The notes below the pieces were generated by a model. It did no database searches and was not told where the DNA came from. It saw only the letters and a program-made list of their open reading frames with translations. From Polaromonas sp. A23 (GTDB taxonomy: Bacteria > Pseudomonadota > Gammaproteobacteria > Burkholderiales > Burkholderiaceae_C): a stretch of DNA of 64,000 nt. Location: the NCBI RefSeq assembly GCF_002001015.1, contig NZ_MUNO01000018.1, forward strand, positions 124,001 through 188,000, given 5' to 3'. Positions within the stretch are counted from its first letter, which is position 1. The number at the start of each line of letters is the position of its first letter. The position numbers and the translations under genes are program-made. Shown piece after piece: positions 1 through 10,982 of this stretch.

Positions 1-17
1 CAAACCAAGAGAGAGCC

Positions 18-1256
18 ATGAAAATAGCCATCGTTGGCGGCGGTATAGGCGGTTTGAGCCTGGCGCTCGCGCTGCAGCAGCGCGGCATCAAAAGCGAGGT
101 TTTTGAAACCGTGCCTGAAATGCGCGAACTGGGCGTGGGCATCACTTTGCTGCCCCATGCCATGCGCGAGCTGGCGGCGCTGGGCCTGCAAGCGCAGCTG
201 GAGGCGGTGGGCATTGAAAACGAAGAAAGCGTGTTTTACAACCGCTTCGGCCAGTTCATTTACCGCGAGCCGCGCGGCCGCCATGCTGGCTACGCCATGC
301 CCGAGATCGGTCTTCCGCGCGGCAAGCTGCACGGGCTTCTTTACGAGGCAGTGCTTGAGCGCCTGGGCCCGGAAGCTGTGCATACCAACCATCGCTGCAC
401 GGGCGTGGAGCAAACCGAGGCAGGCGCCACCCTCCATTTCACGCAAACCAGCAGCGGTATGGCGCTGCCGCCCGTCAAGGCCGATGTGGTGATCGCTTGC
501 GACGGCGTTAACTCCACCGTGCGGCGCCAGTTCTACCCGGAAGAAAAAGTCGCCTTCGCCGGCATCAACACCTGGCGCGGCGTTACCCGGCACAAGCCCA
601 TCCTGGGCGGCAAAAGCTACCTGCGTGTGGGCTCCATCGACACCGGCAAGATGGTGATTTACCCCATCGTCGACAAGCAGGGCGGGGAAGAACTCCAGCT
701 CATCAACTGGGTGGCCGAGATCCAGCACGGCGAAGCCGCCATGAACGACTGGAACCGCAAAGGCAAGCTCCAGGATTTTCAGGACATTTTCAAAGACTGG
801 CGCTTTCCCTGGCTGGACGTGCCGGCCCTGATTGCAGGAGCTGAGCAAATTCTTGAATACCCCATGGTCGACAAAGACCCGGTTGCGCAGTGGACCTTTG
901 GGCGGGTGACCCTGCTGGGCGATGCGGCGCACCCCATGTACCCGCGCGGCTCCAACGGTTCGGCCCAAGCCTTGATTGATGCGCGGGTGCTGGCAGAGCA
1001 ACTGGCGGCCCATGCCGGCGGCGATGCACGGGCTGCGCTGCAGGTTTACGAAAAATTGCGGCTCGATGCCACGGCAAAAATCGTTCTGACCAACCGAACC
1101 GTGCCGCCTGACTTCATCAATATCAAGGTCGACGCGCTCAGCGGCGGCAAACCGTTTGACAACATCGACGATTTGATTAGCCAGCAGGAATTGCGCGATA
1201 TATCCGACCATTACAAGCAGGTCGCCGGCTTTGCGCTGGAGCTTCCCAAAGGCTAA
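18..1256 (+). CDS. FAD-dependent aromatic-type monooxygenase
   Basis: This 412-residue protein has the layout of a class A flavoprotein monooxygenase (salicylate/3-hydroxybenzoate hydroxylase-like). It opens with the dinucleotide-binding GGGIGG at residues 7-12. A DG motif (ACDGVNST) lies near residue 160 and binds both FAD and NAD(P)H in this family. The FAD-ribityl GD motif (LLGDAAHPMYPRGSNG) lies near residue 300. Such enzymes hydroxylate an aromatic or similar ring using NAD(P)H and O2 in the cytoplasm. The substrate cannot be read from the sequence. A GAGAGAG run just upstream of the ATG serves as ribosome site. The preceding gene lies outside the window, so operon membership is unknown. 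Confidence 0.85.
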   Translation: MKIAIVGGGIGGLSLALALQQRGIKSEVFETVPEMRELGVGITLLPHAMRELAALGLQAQLEAVGIENEESVFYNRFGQFIYREPRGRHAGYAMPEIGLPRGKLHGLLYEAVLERLGPEAVHTNHRCTGVEQTEAGATLHFTQTSSGMALPPVKADVVIACDGVNSTVRRQFYPEEKVAFAGINTWRGVTRHKPILGGKSYLRVGSIDTGKMVIYPIVDKQGGEELQLINWVAEIQHGEAAMNDWNRKGKLQDFQDIFKDWRFPWLDVPALIAGAEQILEYPMVDKDPVAQWTFGRVTLLGDAAHPMYPRGSNGSAQALIDARVLAEQLAAHAGGDARAALQVYEKLRLDATAKIVLTNRTVPPDFINIKVDALSGGKPFDNIDDLISQQELRDISDHYKQVAGFALELPKG

Positions 1257-1298
1257 GGGCGGGGCTCCTCCGGATTTTTTCGCAATTCATGCCACCCC

Positions 1299-1328
1299 AC
1301 CGTTCGGGCTGAGCTTGTCGAAGGGCGT
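1299..1328 (+). repeat. REP-like single arm between convergent genes
   Basis: The stretch reads CCGTTCGGGCTGAGCTTGTC then GAAGGGCG. It matches the arms of the inverted pair at 29544-29615. This sequence family is common in intergenic DNA of beta- and gamma-proteobacteria. Here only one arm is present, between two convergent genes. Confidence 0.6.
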
Positions 1329-1336
1329 TCTAGCCG

Positions 1337-1960
1337 TCAGTTCAGGTATTTGGGCTTGTCGATTTCGACGGCCAACCCGGCGGGCTCCGTCTCTGCCGGC
1401 TCCAGGGCGTCGGCCGGGGGCAGGCCCTGCGGTATTGCAGTCAGGGCAGCGGGTACTTCCAGCCAATTGGAGAGTTTGATGCTCTGGTGCAGCAGGTGCA
1501 GCAGCCCGTTGCTCAATGGCGGGTCCATGGTGACCTGGAAATTGCGCACGGCTTCTTGGCCTTGCAATTTTTCAAACAGCTGCAGGCGCAGCTGGCCGTT
1601 GCCTATGGGGGTAACCTTCACTTCCGTCAGCAGCAGCGGCTCGGGGCCCAGCGGCAGGTCGGCAGGTTGCCCGGCCTGGTCGCGGTAAGGCGTTTCAAAG
1701 TCGCCGCTGCGCAAAGACGCTTCTTTCTTGAAGGCTGTCAGCAACTGCCCGCGCTGTTCTTCCAGGCTGGCGGGTGTTTCTGCCGGGGCGGCAATTTTCT
1801 GTATTTCGGTGGCCGCGGTCCTGCTGAGTATCGGCAGCAGCGCCAGCGCCAGGCGCCGGGTCAGCAAGGCCCGCAGTTCGCCACCGTCCTTGCCGTTGAT
1901 ACGGATCATCAGGCGGTCTTGCTCCTGGAGGTAACTCACGGAAACCTGGTGGATATTCAT
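1337..1960 (-). CDS. Conserved-looking hypothetical protein
   Basis: I do not recognise a family for this 207-residue protein. It has no signal peptide or membrane segment. The N-terminal third contains basic and hydrophobic patches (RALLTRRLALALLPILSR), followed by an acidic/proline-rich linker near residues 58-65 and a mixed alpha/beta-looking remainder. It is the only long frame in this interval without an overlapping better candidate, and its codon use resembles neighbouring genes. It converges on the FAD monooxygenase and is divergent from clpB. The ribosome site is weak, so the start is moderately certain. Confidence 0.55.
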   Translation of the reverse strand: MNIHQVSVSYLQEQDRLMIRINGKDGGELRALLTRRLALALLPILSRTAATEIQKIAAPAETPASLEEQRGQLLTAFKKEASLRSGDFETPYRDQAGQPADLPLGPEPLLLTEVKVTPIGNGQLRLQLFEKLQGQEAVRNFQVTMDPPLSNGLLHLLHQSIKLSNWLEVPAALTAIPQGLPPADALEPAETEPAGLAVEIDKPKYLN

Positions 1961-2036
1961 GCTTTGATTTTAGAGCTTACTCCAGCGCCAGCATAGGTTT
2001 GCCCCGGGGCGGTTTCGATTCTGTTGTTTCCCGTTG

Positions 2037-2062
2037 CTTGATCTCTGTCAACCGCCCTTATG
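2037..2062 (+). promoter_or_regulatory. Possible sigma-32 heat-shock promoter of clpB
   Basis: CTTGA at 2037-2041 and CCCTTAT at 2055-2061 are separated by 13 nt. This resembles the heat-shock consensus CTTGAA-N13/15-CCCCAT. It would give a leader of roughly 100 nt before clpB. clpB belongs to the RpoH regulon in proteobacteria, which supports the reading, but the -35 and -10 are both imperfect. Confidence 0.4.
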
Positions 2063-2171
2063 GCCAGGCGGCGCATAAACAAGGCATAACCCCGCTTACG
2101 CTCAGGGCTATTGAAAAGTTACGCCACCAGCCCCAGATCATCTGCAATCAACTCTTCTCTTGAGGGACGCC

Positions 2172-4772
<2,601 letters not shown>

Positions 4773-4804
4773 ACCCTCATTGAACCGCACGGGAGGCGCG
4801 GGTT

Positions 4805-4913
4805 GCTATTGAATCAGTAGCTGCTTGCGCCCGTCGAATAAGGGCTAATGGCCTGTTTGATGCATAAAAACCTCTAAAACCCGCTTTTGCGCATGCAAAA
4901 GCGGGTTTTCTTT
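4805..4913 (+). repeat. Comamonadaceae-type intergenic repeat, copy A, with terminator hairpin
   Basis: It begins GCTATTGAATCAGTAGCTGC and continues TTGCG, then ATAAGGGCT, GGCC, TTGATGCA and a hairpin. The copy at 9214-9322 has the same order of blocks and the same orientation. Shorter relatives lie at 23238, 25251, 41882, 47051, 48035 and, on the other strand, 56932. Confidence 0.75.
4876..4909 (+). terminator. Rho-independent terminator after clpB
   Basis: The arms AAAACCCGCTTTTGC (4876-4890) and GCAAAAGCGGGTTTT (4895-4909) are perfectly complementary around a GCAT loop, followed by CTTTT. The A/T flanks make it usable from either strand. It separates clpB from the acetyltransferase gene. 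Confidence 0.85.
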
Positions 4914-4997
4914 TGGGCGAGTGGCTCGCACAGCGGTCACCCGGTTGGGTTTTCATATCGGCGTTAAGCTGCTGGCATTTCTGGTGAGGAGATGAAA

Positions 4998-5486
4998 GTG
5001 ACGCTGTCGATAAGGAAAGCAACTTCAGAAGACGAAGACGGTCTATGGAAAATCCTGGAGCCCATCATCCGCGCGGGCGAAACCTACGACTTCCCACGCG
5101 ATACCAACCGGCAAGATGCCCTTGGGGCCTGGCTGGCGCCCGACAACCAGTGTTTTGTTGCCTGCGAGGGCGAGAGGCTTCTGGGCACCTATGTGCTGCA
5201 CCCCAACCGCAAGGGCGGCGGGGCGCATGTGGCCAACTGCGGCTACATGACCGCAAGTGATGCCAACGGCAAAGGAGTGGCACGCGCCATGTGCGCGCAC
5301 TCGCTTGAAGTTGCCCGCGCAGAAGGTTTCCGCGCCATGCAGTTCAACTTCGTCATCGCAAGCAACCATCGGGCCGTCAAGCTCTGGACAGGAATGGGCT
5401 TTGAGACTGTGGGCCGGGTGCCGGAGGCATTTCTTCACCCTGTGCACGGGTACGTCGACGCACTGGTGATGTATCAGCGGCTGTAA
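4998..5486 (+). CDS. GNAT-family N-acetyltransferase
   Basis: This single-domain GNAT enzyme (about 162 residues) would transfer acetyl from acetyl-CoA to an unknown amine. The acetyl-CoA loop resembles Q/R-x-x-G-x-G/A (DANGKGVARAM), followed by the helix LEVARAEGF, a beta-bulge segment FNFVIASN and the C-terminal LWTGMGFETVGRVPEAF typical of the fold. AGGAG occupies 4987-4991. It directly abuts an ATG at 4992 but is correctly spaced (6 nt) from GTG 4998, so I choose GTG. The gene is the first of an accessory block lying between two copies of the intergenic repeat. Confidence 0.85.
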   Translation: MTLSIRKATSEDEDGLWKILEPIIRAGETYDFPRDTNRQDALGAWLAPDNQCFVACEGERLLGTYVLHPNRKGGGAHVANCGYMTASDANGKGVARAMCAHSLEVARAEGFRAMQFNFVIASNHRAVKLWTGMGFETVGRVPEAFLHPVHGYVDALVMYQRL

Positions 5487-5551
5487 AGTCACGCCATGCT
5501 TCGTGACTTCAGTCCGCACTTCTTGCGGGACATATCGAAAGCGTCTAAAAA

Positions 5552-6133
5552 ATGTTCACCGACCCCTGGCTCAACCGATGGCTTCCCCTTGTGCGCGAGC
5601 GCGCGGGCTCGGGCACCGTGCTTGAGATTGGTTGCGGCCACGGAGACGACACGGCTGTCCTTTCCGGCGCCGGGTTGAAGGTTCACGCTTTTGATCTGTC
5701 CAGTATTGCAGCCGGCATTGCGAAGCTTCGTGTACCCGCGGCGGTGGTGGAGTGCCGGGACGTTCGGGAGCCGTTCCCCGAAGTGGCAAGGGAGCTGGGA
5801 GTCGTCGTCGCCAGCCTGTCGATTCATTATTTTTCCTGGGCCGAGACGCAAGCCCTGGTAGAGCGCATCCGTTCAACCTTGCGTCCGGGCGGCGTCTTTC
5901 TCTGCCGCCTCAACTCCGACCAGGACCACAACTTTGGCGCCAGCGGACACCCGGAAATCGAGCCCAATTTCTTCATGGTCAAGGGCGAGCCCAAACGCTT
6001 CTTCAATGAAGCCGCAATCAATTCACTCTTTGCAGAAGGCTGGAACACGCTTTCGCTTGAGCACTTTGTCACCAAGAAGTACGTCAGGCCCAAAGCCCTT
6101 TGGGAAGTTGTCCTGGAGCGCACGGACGCCTGA
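5552..6133 (+). CDS. Class I SAM-dependent methyltransferase
   Basis: The 193-residue protein is a compact Rossmann-fold methyltransferase. Motif I is LEIGCGHGDD (residues 24-33), the acidic end of strand 2 is in HAFDLSS (about 45-51), and post-motif LRPGGVFLCRLN is near 110-125. Length and architecture match small-molecule methyltransferases (tellurite resistance/UbiG-like). The acceptor is unknown. It lies 65 nt after the acetyltransferase on the same strand with only a weak ribosome site. Base composition falls immediately after it. Confidence 0.85.
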   Translation: MFTDPWLNRWLPLVRERAGSGTVLEIGCGHGDDTAVLSGAGLKVHAFDLSSIAAGIAKLRVPAAVVECRDVREPFPEVARELGVVVASLSIHYFSWAETQALVERIRSTLRPGGVFLCRLNSDQDHNFGASGHPEIEPNFFMVKGEPKRFFNEAAINSLFAEGWNTLSLEHFVTKKYVRPKALWEVVLERTDA

Positions 6134-6193
6134 GCTTTAGTAGGCGGACATTCTGGTGGGTCAGTTTTCGACGGAATTCAACAGTGAGACCCA

Positions 6194-6403
6194 TCAAAAG
6201 AGTGTTTTGATGATGACGACACCTGATATAAATAAGAAGACGCCCCCAACGCAAAAATCGGCGACTTTCTTGGATTCACTGGACCAATCTTGAAAGACGC
6301 GTGTGACACCAAATTGCGCTGACTTGCCATGCGCGCGGTTGTAGAAATAAATTCCCGTATAGACCGCATATAAGACGTAACAGACATAAACAGCAATTGG
6401 CAT
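6194..6403 (-). CDS. Small two-TM hypothetical membrane protein, possibly a fragment
   Basis: The 69-residue frame has two clear hydrophobic helices: IAVYVCYVLYAVYTGIYFY (about 3-21) and VADFCVGGVFLFISGVVII (about 47-65), joined by a basic loop. No family is recognised. There is no good ribosome site before ATG 6403. The overlapping frame upstream (6404-6588, minus strand) also reads as plausible protein (for example ENQLRRIDIGEKASQFSKK). The present frame may therefore be the C-terminal half of a longer gene broken by a frameshift near 6400. It lies in AT-richer DNA than the flanking core genes. Confidence 0.4.
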   Translation of the reverse strand: MPIAVYVCYVLYAVYTGIYFYNRAHGKSAQFGVTRVFQDWSSESKKVADFCVGGVFLFISGVVIIKTLF

Positions 6404-6931
6404 TTGACGATCATTTTCTTGCTAAATTGAGACGCTTTCTCACCAATATCGATTCGCCTTAGTTGGTTCTCGCAAGAATATGGGCGATCAATACAGACGT
6501 CCAGTGAGTGACAGTCGACGCACCGATAAACGCCATGAACAGCAAAAAGCCCGCCGCAAATCTTGCGGGGGTGCGACGACTCGGTCACTTACAGATTCGT
6601 TCGCACTGATGTCTCCGTTTCTAAATTGAATTGTGACGGCCGCGTTCCGTGGAGCTCGACTAAAAATTTAACTCGCCACAAGCTACCGATGACGTTGCAT
6701 GTTCGCCGACCGTCGTCATCCTAGCAGTCCTCCATGAGCCCAAACCAGCCGGGAAACGGGTTTAACTTGAGCACCGGCAATGGGCGATTACTGACATTTA
6801 CAGCGGGTCCGCAGTTGTCCCGAAGTTGGTGTCGATTGGGCGTAAGCTACGCGGCGACTTCGGAATTATCAACAAGCCCCGATTTATGAGCTCTATACCC
6901 AGCCAGGAGCAGGACAAGGAGTTCCAAACGT
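6404..6931. other. AT-richer intergenic stretch without a supported gene
   Basis: About 530 nt precede the ankyrin gene. Apart from the possible 5' half of a broken gene (6404-6588, minus), I see no convincing frame. Fragments such as GGCGATTACTGACATT and AGCGGGTCCGC loosely resemble the repeated accessory-DNA motif seen near 9390 and 15580. GGAG before 6932 is the ribosome site of the next gene. Confidence 0.5.
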
Positions 6932-8731
6932 ATGACAACTTTACTCGGTTCGATTTATAGCAATGAGGTTGACCTCGTTGAAAAGGTTAAATCCTATATT
7001 GCTCAGGGAGACGACATTAACAGGGTCACCGAGTATGGTGAGTCTGCGCTTCGAGTTGCTTCCAACTATGGTCGATTTGACGTCGTTGCAGTGCTGCTCA
7101 ATGCCTCAGCAGATAGGGATCAGCTCGCATGGAGTAGCACGATTTACGAAGTTGTCTATGGCACACATACCAGCATCAAGAAATCGGTTAAGAAAAATGA
7201 CGACCTTGAGTCAATTGACTATTGGAAGCGAACACCTTTTTTGATTGCGGTTCAGCTTGGCGACACTGAGAAAGCCCAGTTATTGTTAGACCTAGGCGCC
7301 AACCGATTGGCTACAGGGCGATGCGGTAAGACGCCAATGCAGTATGCCGTTCAACACAATAATGTGGCGATGCTGAATTGGCTGGTGGATCAAGGATTCG
7401 ACATTGAATCCACGGATGAATTCCTAGATACGCCTTTGATAGCGGCCGCCTCGCAAGGTATGGTTGACTGCGCGATATTTCTAATTCAATGTGGGGCGGA
7501 TATTCATAAGGCCAATCACATTCCGGAGCGGCCAATTGAAGTTGCAGCGAATATGGAAGTTGTGCGCCTATTGGTGAGCCATGGAGCTGACATCAACGAC
7601 ATCAACGTGGAGATGCACGCCAGATTGCTCGGGGTAGAGCATGATTCAGAACCGGAAGTTTCGTCAGATGACTATGTCGCAGGGAGAAGCCGTCGTTTCG
7701 GCGTTAGAAACCCGGAAGAAATTGAAAACCCGTTCTGGCTTTCAATGGTTCGTTCAGGGGCTTCTGCTTGGAAGGCGAGTCGGAAATTCGCAGACTCAGG
7801 CAACAGAGAACGCCTACCAGTGTGGTGCTACCAGCGATTCGGAAGGTCCACCACCATTCTGGACGATGGTCGCATCATAGAAATCGCTGGCGAACACGAG
7901 GACTACTACGACCCAGACTTTTGCATTTATAACGATGTGACCGAATTCAACGCAGATGGGTCGATCCGCATATTTGGATATCCAGAGCAGGTTTTTCGTC
8001 CGACTGACTTTCATACCGCCACACGGATTGATGATGCCATTCTCATCGTTGGTTGTCTTGGTTACCCAGAAGATCGGCAGTTTGGGCGTACGCCGGTCTA
8101 TCGTTTGAATATCACAAACTTTGAAATTCAAGAGGTTGAAACCAGTGGCGATCATCCTGGGTGGATTCACAGACACAAAGCCAAGCTCGATGGACGAGGC
8201 CGCATCATTGTTTCAGGAGGAGAAATCGAGCGAGGTTTGAATGCACTACCTCTCGAAAACATCGATGAATGGGCACTTGACCTCACGACTTGGGTGTGGA
8301 CGCGCAGCACAGATCGTCGTTGGCCACAATGGACATTTGCGCGACTCGACCGAAAACAGAATCACTTGTGGCAGATTCGACAGGCACTCTGGACTCGCAA
8401 TGCTAATTGGAAGGAAGATTTTCAGAACGATATGCGGCGACTTTCTGAAAGTTTGGGCCATGAACCTGACCTCGACGCCGTAGCATCAATTTACCGGGTA
8501 GATGGACTTACATCCAATGCTCCGATAAAGAATGGTGAAGACAAAATTCTCAAGGTTTATGTGGATGGCGTTGCCATTCGCATGAAAGAGAATCATTGGC
8601 TTGTTCAGGTTATGGTGGAGGGGGAATTGCCTGAAGCAAAGCTGAAAGCATTTAAGGAGGGCGTTCTTGCTAATCTCACCCGCTTGGAAGGCGTAGCTTG
8701 GGAAGTCGACAAGCTTGGTGGCGAAGAATGA
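6932..8731 (+). CDS. Ankyrin-repeat protein with large C-terminal domain
   Basis: This 599-residue protein has no signal peptide or membrane segment. Residues about 1-240 contain degenerate ankyrin repeats (for example [20 protein letters not shown], then [20 protein letters not shown] and [13 protein letters not shown]). Residues about 265-480 form a beta-rich domain with conserved-looking segments [33 protein letters not shown] and [12 protein letters not shown], which suggest a kelch/propeller-like fold. The C-terminus (about 500-599) is alpha/beta. The ankyrin part probably mediates protein binding and the role of the rest is unknown. AAGGAG lies upstream of the ATG. Codon use is AT-richer than in core genes, consistent with acquisition. 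The stop is 29 nt before the SMR gene on the same strand. Confidence 0.75.
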   Translation: MTTLLGSIYSNEVDLVEKVKSYIAQGDDINRVTEYGESALRVASNYGRFDVVAVLLNASADRDQLAWSSTIYEVVYGTHTSIKKSVKKNDDLESIDYWKRTPFLIAVQLGDTEKAQLLLDLGANRLATGRCGKTPMQYAVQHNNVAMLNWLVDQGFDIESTDEFLDTPLIAAASQGMVDCAIFLIQCGADIHKANHIPERPIEVAANMEVVRLLVSHGADINDINVEMHARLLGVEHDSEPEVSSDDYVAGRSRRFGVRNPEEIENPFWLSMVRSGASAWKASRKFADSGNRERLPVWCYQRFGRSTTILDDGRIIEIAGEHEDYYDPDFCIYNDVTEFNADGSIRIFGYPEQVFRPTDFHTATRIDDAILIVGCLGYPEDRQFGRTPVYRLNITNFEIQEVETSGDHPGWIHRHKAKLDGRGRIIVSGGEIERGLNALPLENIDEWALDLTTWVWTRSTDRRWPQWTFARLDRKQNHLWQIRQALWTRNANWKEDFQNDMRRLSESLGHEPDLDAVASIYRVDGLTSNAPIKNGEDKILKVYVDGVAIRMKENHWLVQVMVEGELPEAKLKAFKEGVLANLTRLEGVAWEVDKLGGEE

Positions 8732-8760
8732 TCTTGAAGTTCTCGTATCTGGAGAACGCA

Positions 8761-9093
8761 ATGAACAGCCGGATTTATCTTTTCGTGACCATCATTGCGG
8801 AGGTGATTGCTACATCGGCGCTGAAAGCGAGCGACGGCTTCCGCAAGTTGTGGCCGGCTCTTGTGGTCATTGCCGGCTACGGCACATCATTTTTCTTCCT
8901 GTCGCTCACCCTGCGCCACATTCCCGTCGGAGTGGCCTACGCCATCTGGTCGGGTGTCGGGGTTGTCCTGATTTCAGCCGTGGGCTGGCTGCTCTTCAAT
9001 CAGAAGCTTGATATGCCTGCGATTGTTGGAATGGGGCTGATTGTTTCTGGGGTGGTGGTGCTTAATGTGTTTTCTAAGGCTGCTGCGCACTAG
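8761..9093 (+). CDS. Small multidrug resistance (SMR/EmrE-type) efflux protein
   Basis: The 110 residues equal EmrE length and form four transmembrane helices. The essential membrane glutamate is E14 in [14 protein letters not shown]. Helix 2 carries [27 protein letters not shown], split by G and P residues as in the family, and helix 3 has [15 protein letters not shown]. Such proteins act as proton-coupled antiparallel dimers exporting quaternary ammonium or guanidinium-like compounds. I choose ATG 8761, which has GGAGA 7 nt upstream, rather than the in-frame ATG at 8728 overlapping the ankyrin stop. Substrate specificity (EmrE versus Gdx type) is unresolved. Confidence 0.9.
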   Translation: MNSRIYLFVTIIAEVIATSALKASDGFRKLWPALVVIAGYGTSFFFLSLTLRHIPVGVAYAIWSGVGVVLISAVGWLLFNQKLDMPAIVGMGLIVSGVVVLNVFSKAAAH

Positions 9094-9110
9094 CCGCTTC
9101 GGCGGCTTTC
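9092..9110 (+). terminator. Hairpin with TTCG loop after the SMR gene
   Basis: AGCCGC (9092-9097) and GCGGCT (9102-9107) pair around a TTCG tetraloop that overlaps the stop codon, followed by a short TTTC. The stem is very stable, but the T tract is short. Confidence 0.45.
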
Positions 9111-9213
9111 AATCACCGCTATTTCAGACCCCTGATCTGTCATTCCGGACTCGATCCGCAATCCATGCCTCCGCACTTGAAGAGCGAGGCAGGGCGACCG
9201 CAGGGCACTAGAC

Positions 9214-9322
9214 GCTATTGAATCAGTAGCTGCTTGCGTTTGTTCTATAAGGGCTGTAGGCCAATTTGATGCAAAAGAAACTTGAAAACCCGCTCTTGCG
9301 CAGGCGAGAGGCGGATTTCTTT
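9214..9322 (+). repeat. Intergenic repeat copy B with degenerate hairpin
   Basis: It starts GCTATTGAATCAGTAGCTGC and then follows copy A block for block (TTGCG, ATAAGGGCT, GGCC, TTTGATGCA, AAAACCCGCT-TTGCGCA, TTTCTTTT). The hairpin arms at 9286-9318 are less perfect than in copy A. Confidence 0.75.
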
Positions 9323-9343
9323 TATGAGGGTGAATTTTCGTTG

Positions 9344-9415
9344 CTAGCGACAATATGTACTTATCGATAGTCAGCCGCTACGAATGCTTTCGGCCGAAAA
9401 CGGCCAGTAGCGGAC
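9344..9415 (-). repeat. Left boundary inverted repeat of the accessory block
   Basis: Read on the minus strand, this stretch aligns with 15580-15653 read on the plus strand. Shared blocks are GTCCGCT, TGGCCG, GCGGC, ACTATCGATAA, TACATATT, TCG and TAG. The 27-nt core (9344-9370) consists of arms CTATCGATAA and TTGTCGCTAG around GTACATA. The two copies face each other. Confidence 0.6.
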
Positions 9416-9479
9416 GTCGACCAATGGCTGAGTACGGGCAGACTCTGAAGGTGTGGCTAGCTCCGCGTCAACGAAGAAA

Positions 9480-10523
9480 CTAGACCGGTACATTGGGCCG
9501 CTTGCCCAAGCCCTTGATGAACACGGCAGATACTTTTCCGCCAGATGGGACTCCAATACCGACATCTACACGGGGCGACCAACGTGTTCCCGTCAAGTTA
9601 AGCGGTGAGGTTGTCTCGTGCAGCCGATCAGCACTGCTGCCGAACACGTAGCGATAGCAGTCAGCAGCAACTGCGGCATTGAAACGCTTGACTTGCTCTG
9701 GTCGTACATCGACATGGCGCATGCGGCACTCGTCCCCATTCATGACCAGCGCCGCAGTGCGTGATAGGGGAAAGAGAACGTGAGTGTGAAGCGACCCGTA
9801 GCCAAGCGGCAGATGTTCCGTATCGGGTAAGGGTGACAAAACGACCGGGGAATCTGAGGTTATGTATTCGGAACCACCGGGCGCGTGTACAACAATCCAG
9901 TCTCTTTCGAATAGCGTCCGGGCCACGGTGTCCCATGTCTTGAGCGCAGTAGCGCGCGCCGTTTCGTTCGGAACATTGATGCGAAAGTGGTTACCGCTGA
10001 CCATTTCAAACAACTTCGCCGCTAGCCTGCGCAGCTCTGCCTCGCCTGTGTCGGCAGGCTTTGACTCCTTGAGCAGTTTGTACGCTGCGGCCTCGCTCGA
10101 CACCGTGAGCTTCAACTTCGCATGCTCGGCCTTTTCGCGAACGATACGGGACTCCTCAAGGGCCGCCGGAGTTCGAATCGCATGCATTGCAACGAACAAT
10201 GCAAGGTACTCGCGATCCTCGAAACTAAGAGGCGATCTACAGACAGCAGATTTCAATGCAGTTCCGGCGCGACTCTCCACGATTTCGAACAAGGCTTCGA
10301 GTTCGAATCGCTGCCGATCGCTGTGATCAAAGAAGGTGTATGGATGCTCAAGGGTTGCGGTTTTCTTTGGCGTCAAGGAATCGATGGCGTTGTTGACTCG
10401 GTCATACACAGCCACGCGCCGGTTCTCGGCGAAACCCTTCAAATAGAACTTTGATACGTAGTGCTGCCGCACCGGGCCATCTAGCAACGGCTGCCGCTCT
10501 GCAAGACGATCGAATGCGTTCAT
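9480..10523 (-). CDS. DUF4238-like protein
   Basis: This 347-residue protein begins with the hallmark of DUF4238, a QHYVSKFYLKGF segment at residues 20-31, followed by a short strand (VAVYDR) and a helical region (FEIVESRAGTALKSAV, then LALFVAMHAIRTP). A later TSDSPVVL segment (about residues 230-237) is also usual for the family. The biochemical function of DUF4238 is unknown. Its genes are often found in accessory and defence-rich regions. ATG 10523 is chosen because the family motif then starts at residue 20. Seventeen extra codons upstream have no support. It is convergent with the SMR gene and lies just inside the left inverted repeat. Confidence 0.75.
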   Translation of the reverse strand: MNAFDRLAERQPLLDGPVRQHYVSKFYLKGFAENRRVAVYDRVNNAIDSLTPKKTATLEHPYTFFDHSDRQRFELEALFEIVESRAGTALKSAVCRSPLSFEDREYLALFVAMHAIRTPAALEESRIVREKAEHAKLKLTVSSEAAAYKLLKESKPADTGEAELRRLAAKLFEMVSGNHFRINVPNETARATALKTWDTVARTLFERDWIVVHAPGGSEYITSDSPVVLSPLPDTEHLPLGYGSLHTHVLFPLSRTAALVMNGDECRMRHVDVRPEQVKRFNAAVAADCYRYVFGSSADRLHETTSPLNLTGTRWSPRVDVGIGVPSGGKVSAVFIKGLGKRPNVPV

Positions 10524-10982
10524 GCATGTAATTTTATATAGCGATAAATGCTCATGCAAGACGGTACAGCACACGCAGCGTTCGCCACTGTATGTTGTGT
10601 CGAAAAGGCACCGACGGCAGTTTCATTTGCTCAACAATTGACCGCTTTCCGGAAACTAACTTCGGTCGAGTGAGATTCCGCTATGGGCCCAAAGCGGCTG
10701 TACGGCCCGTTCCAAAGCTGAGCCCTACGCTGCCGGCAGCAGTCAATGCCCATACATCGGACCGTAATCATCTAGCTTGTAGCCAAGCTGCCCGACACCA
10801 AAGGTCTTATGCCAACGTCGAAGAGGCGAGATTTCCCATGAGGTCGAGACTGGCGCCGAAAAATCACCCGAGAAAGTACATTGCGGCCAAAATGCATGCT
10901 CCGAACGACTTATCGTCACTAGCTGGTCGGCAAGCGTGAGAAGAAGTTTTGTTTTGACGCCTTCTTTGGACGTTTCCTCGCC
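10524..10982. other. Intergenic DNA between two minus-strand accessory genes
   Basis: About 460 nt. The plus-strand frame at 10592-10939 has atypical composition and no ribosome site, so I do not call a gene. Short blocks such as GACCGCTTTCCGG and GCCCAAAGCGGCTGTACGG recall decayed copies of the repeated motif seen at 9390 and 15580. Confidence 0.5.

Noticed and set aside
10592-10939. Possible 115-residue gene on the plus strand
   Set aside because: No ribosome site, no coherent hydrophobicity or domain pattern, and composition like surrounding non-coding DNA.
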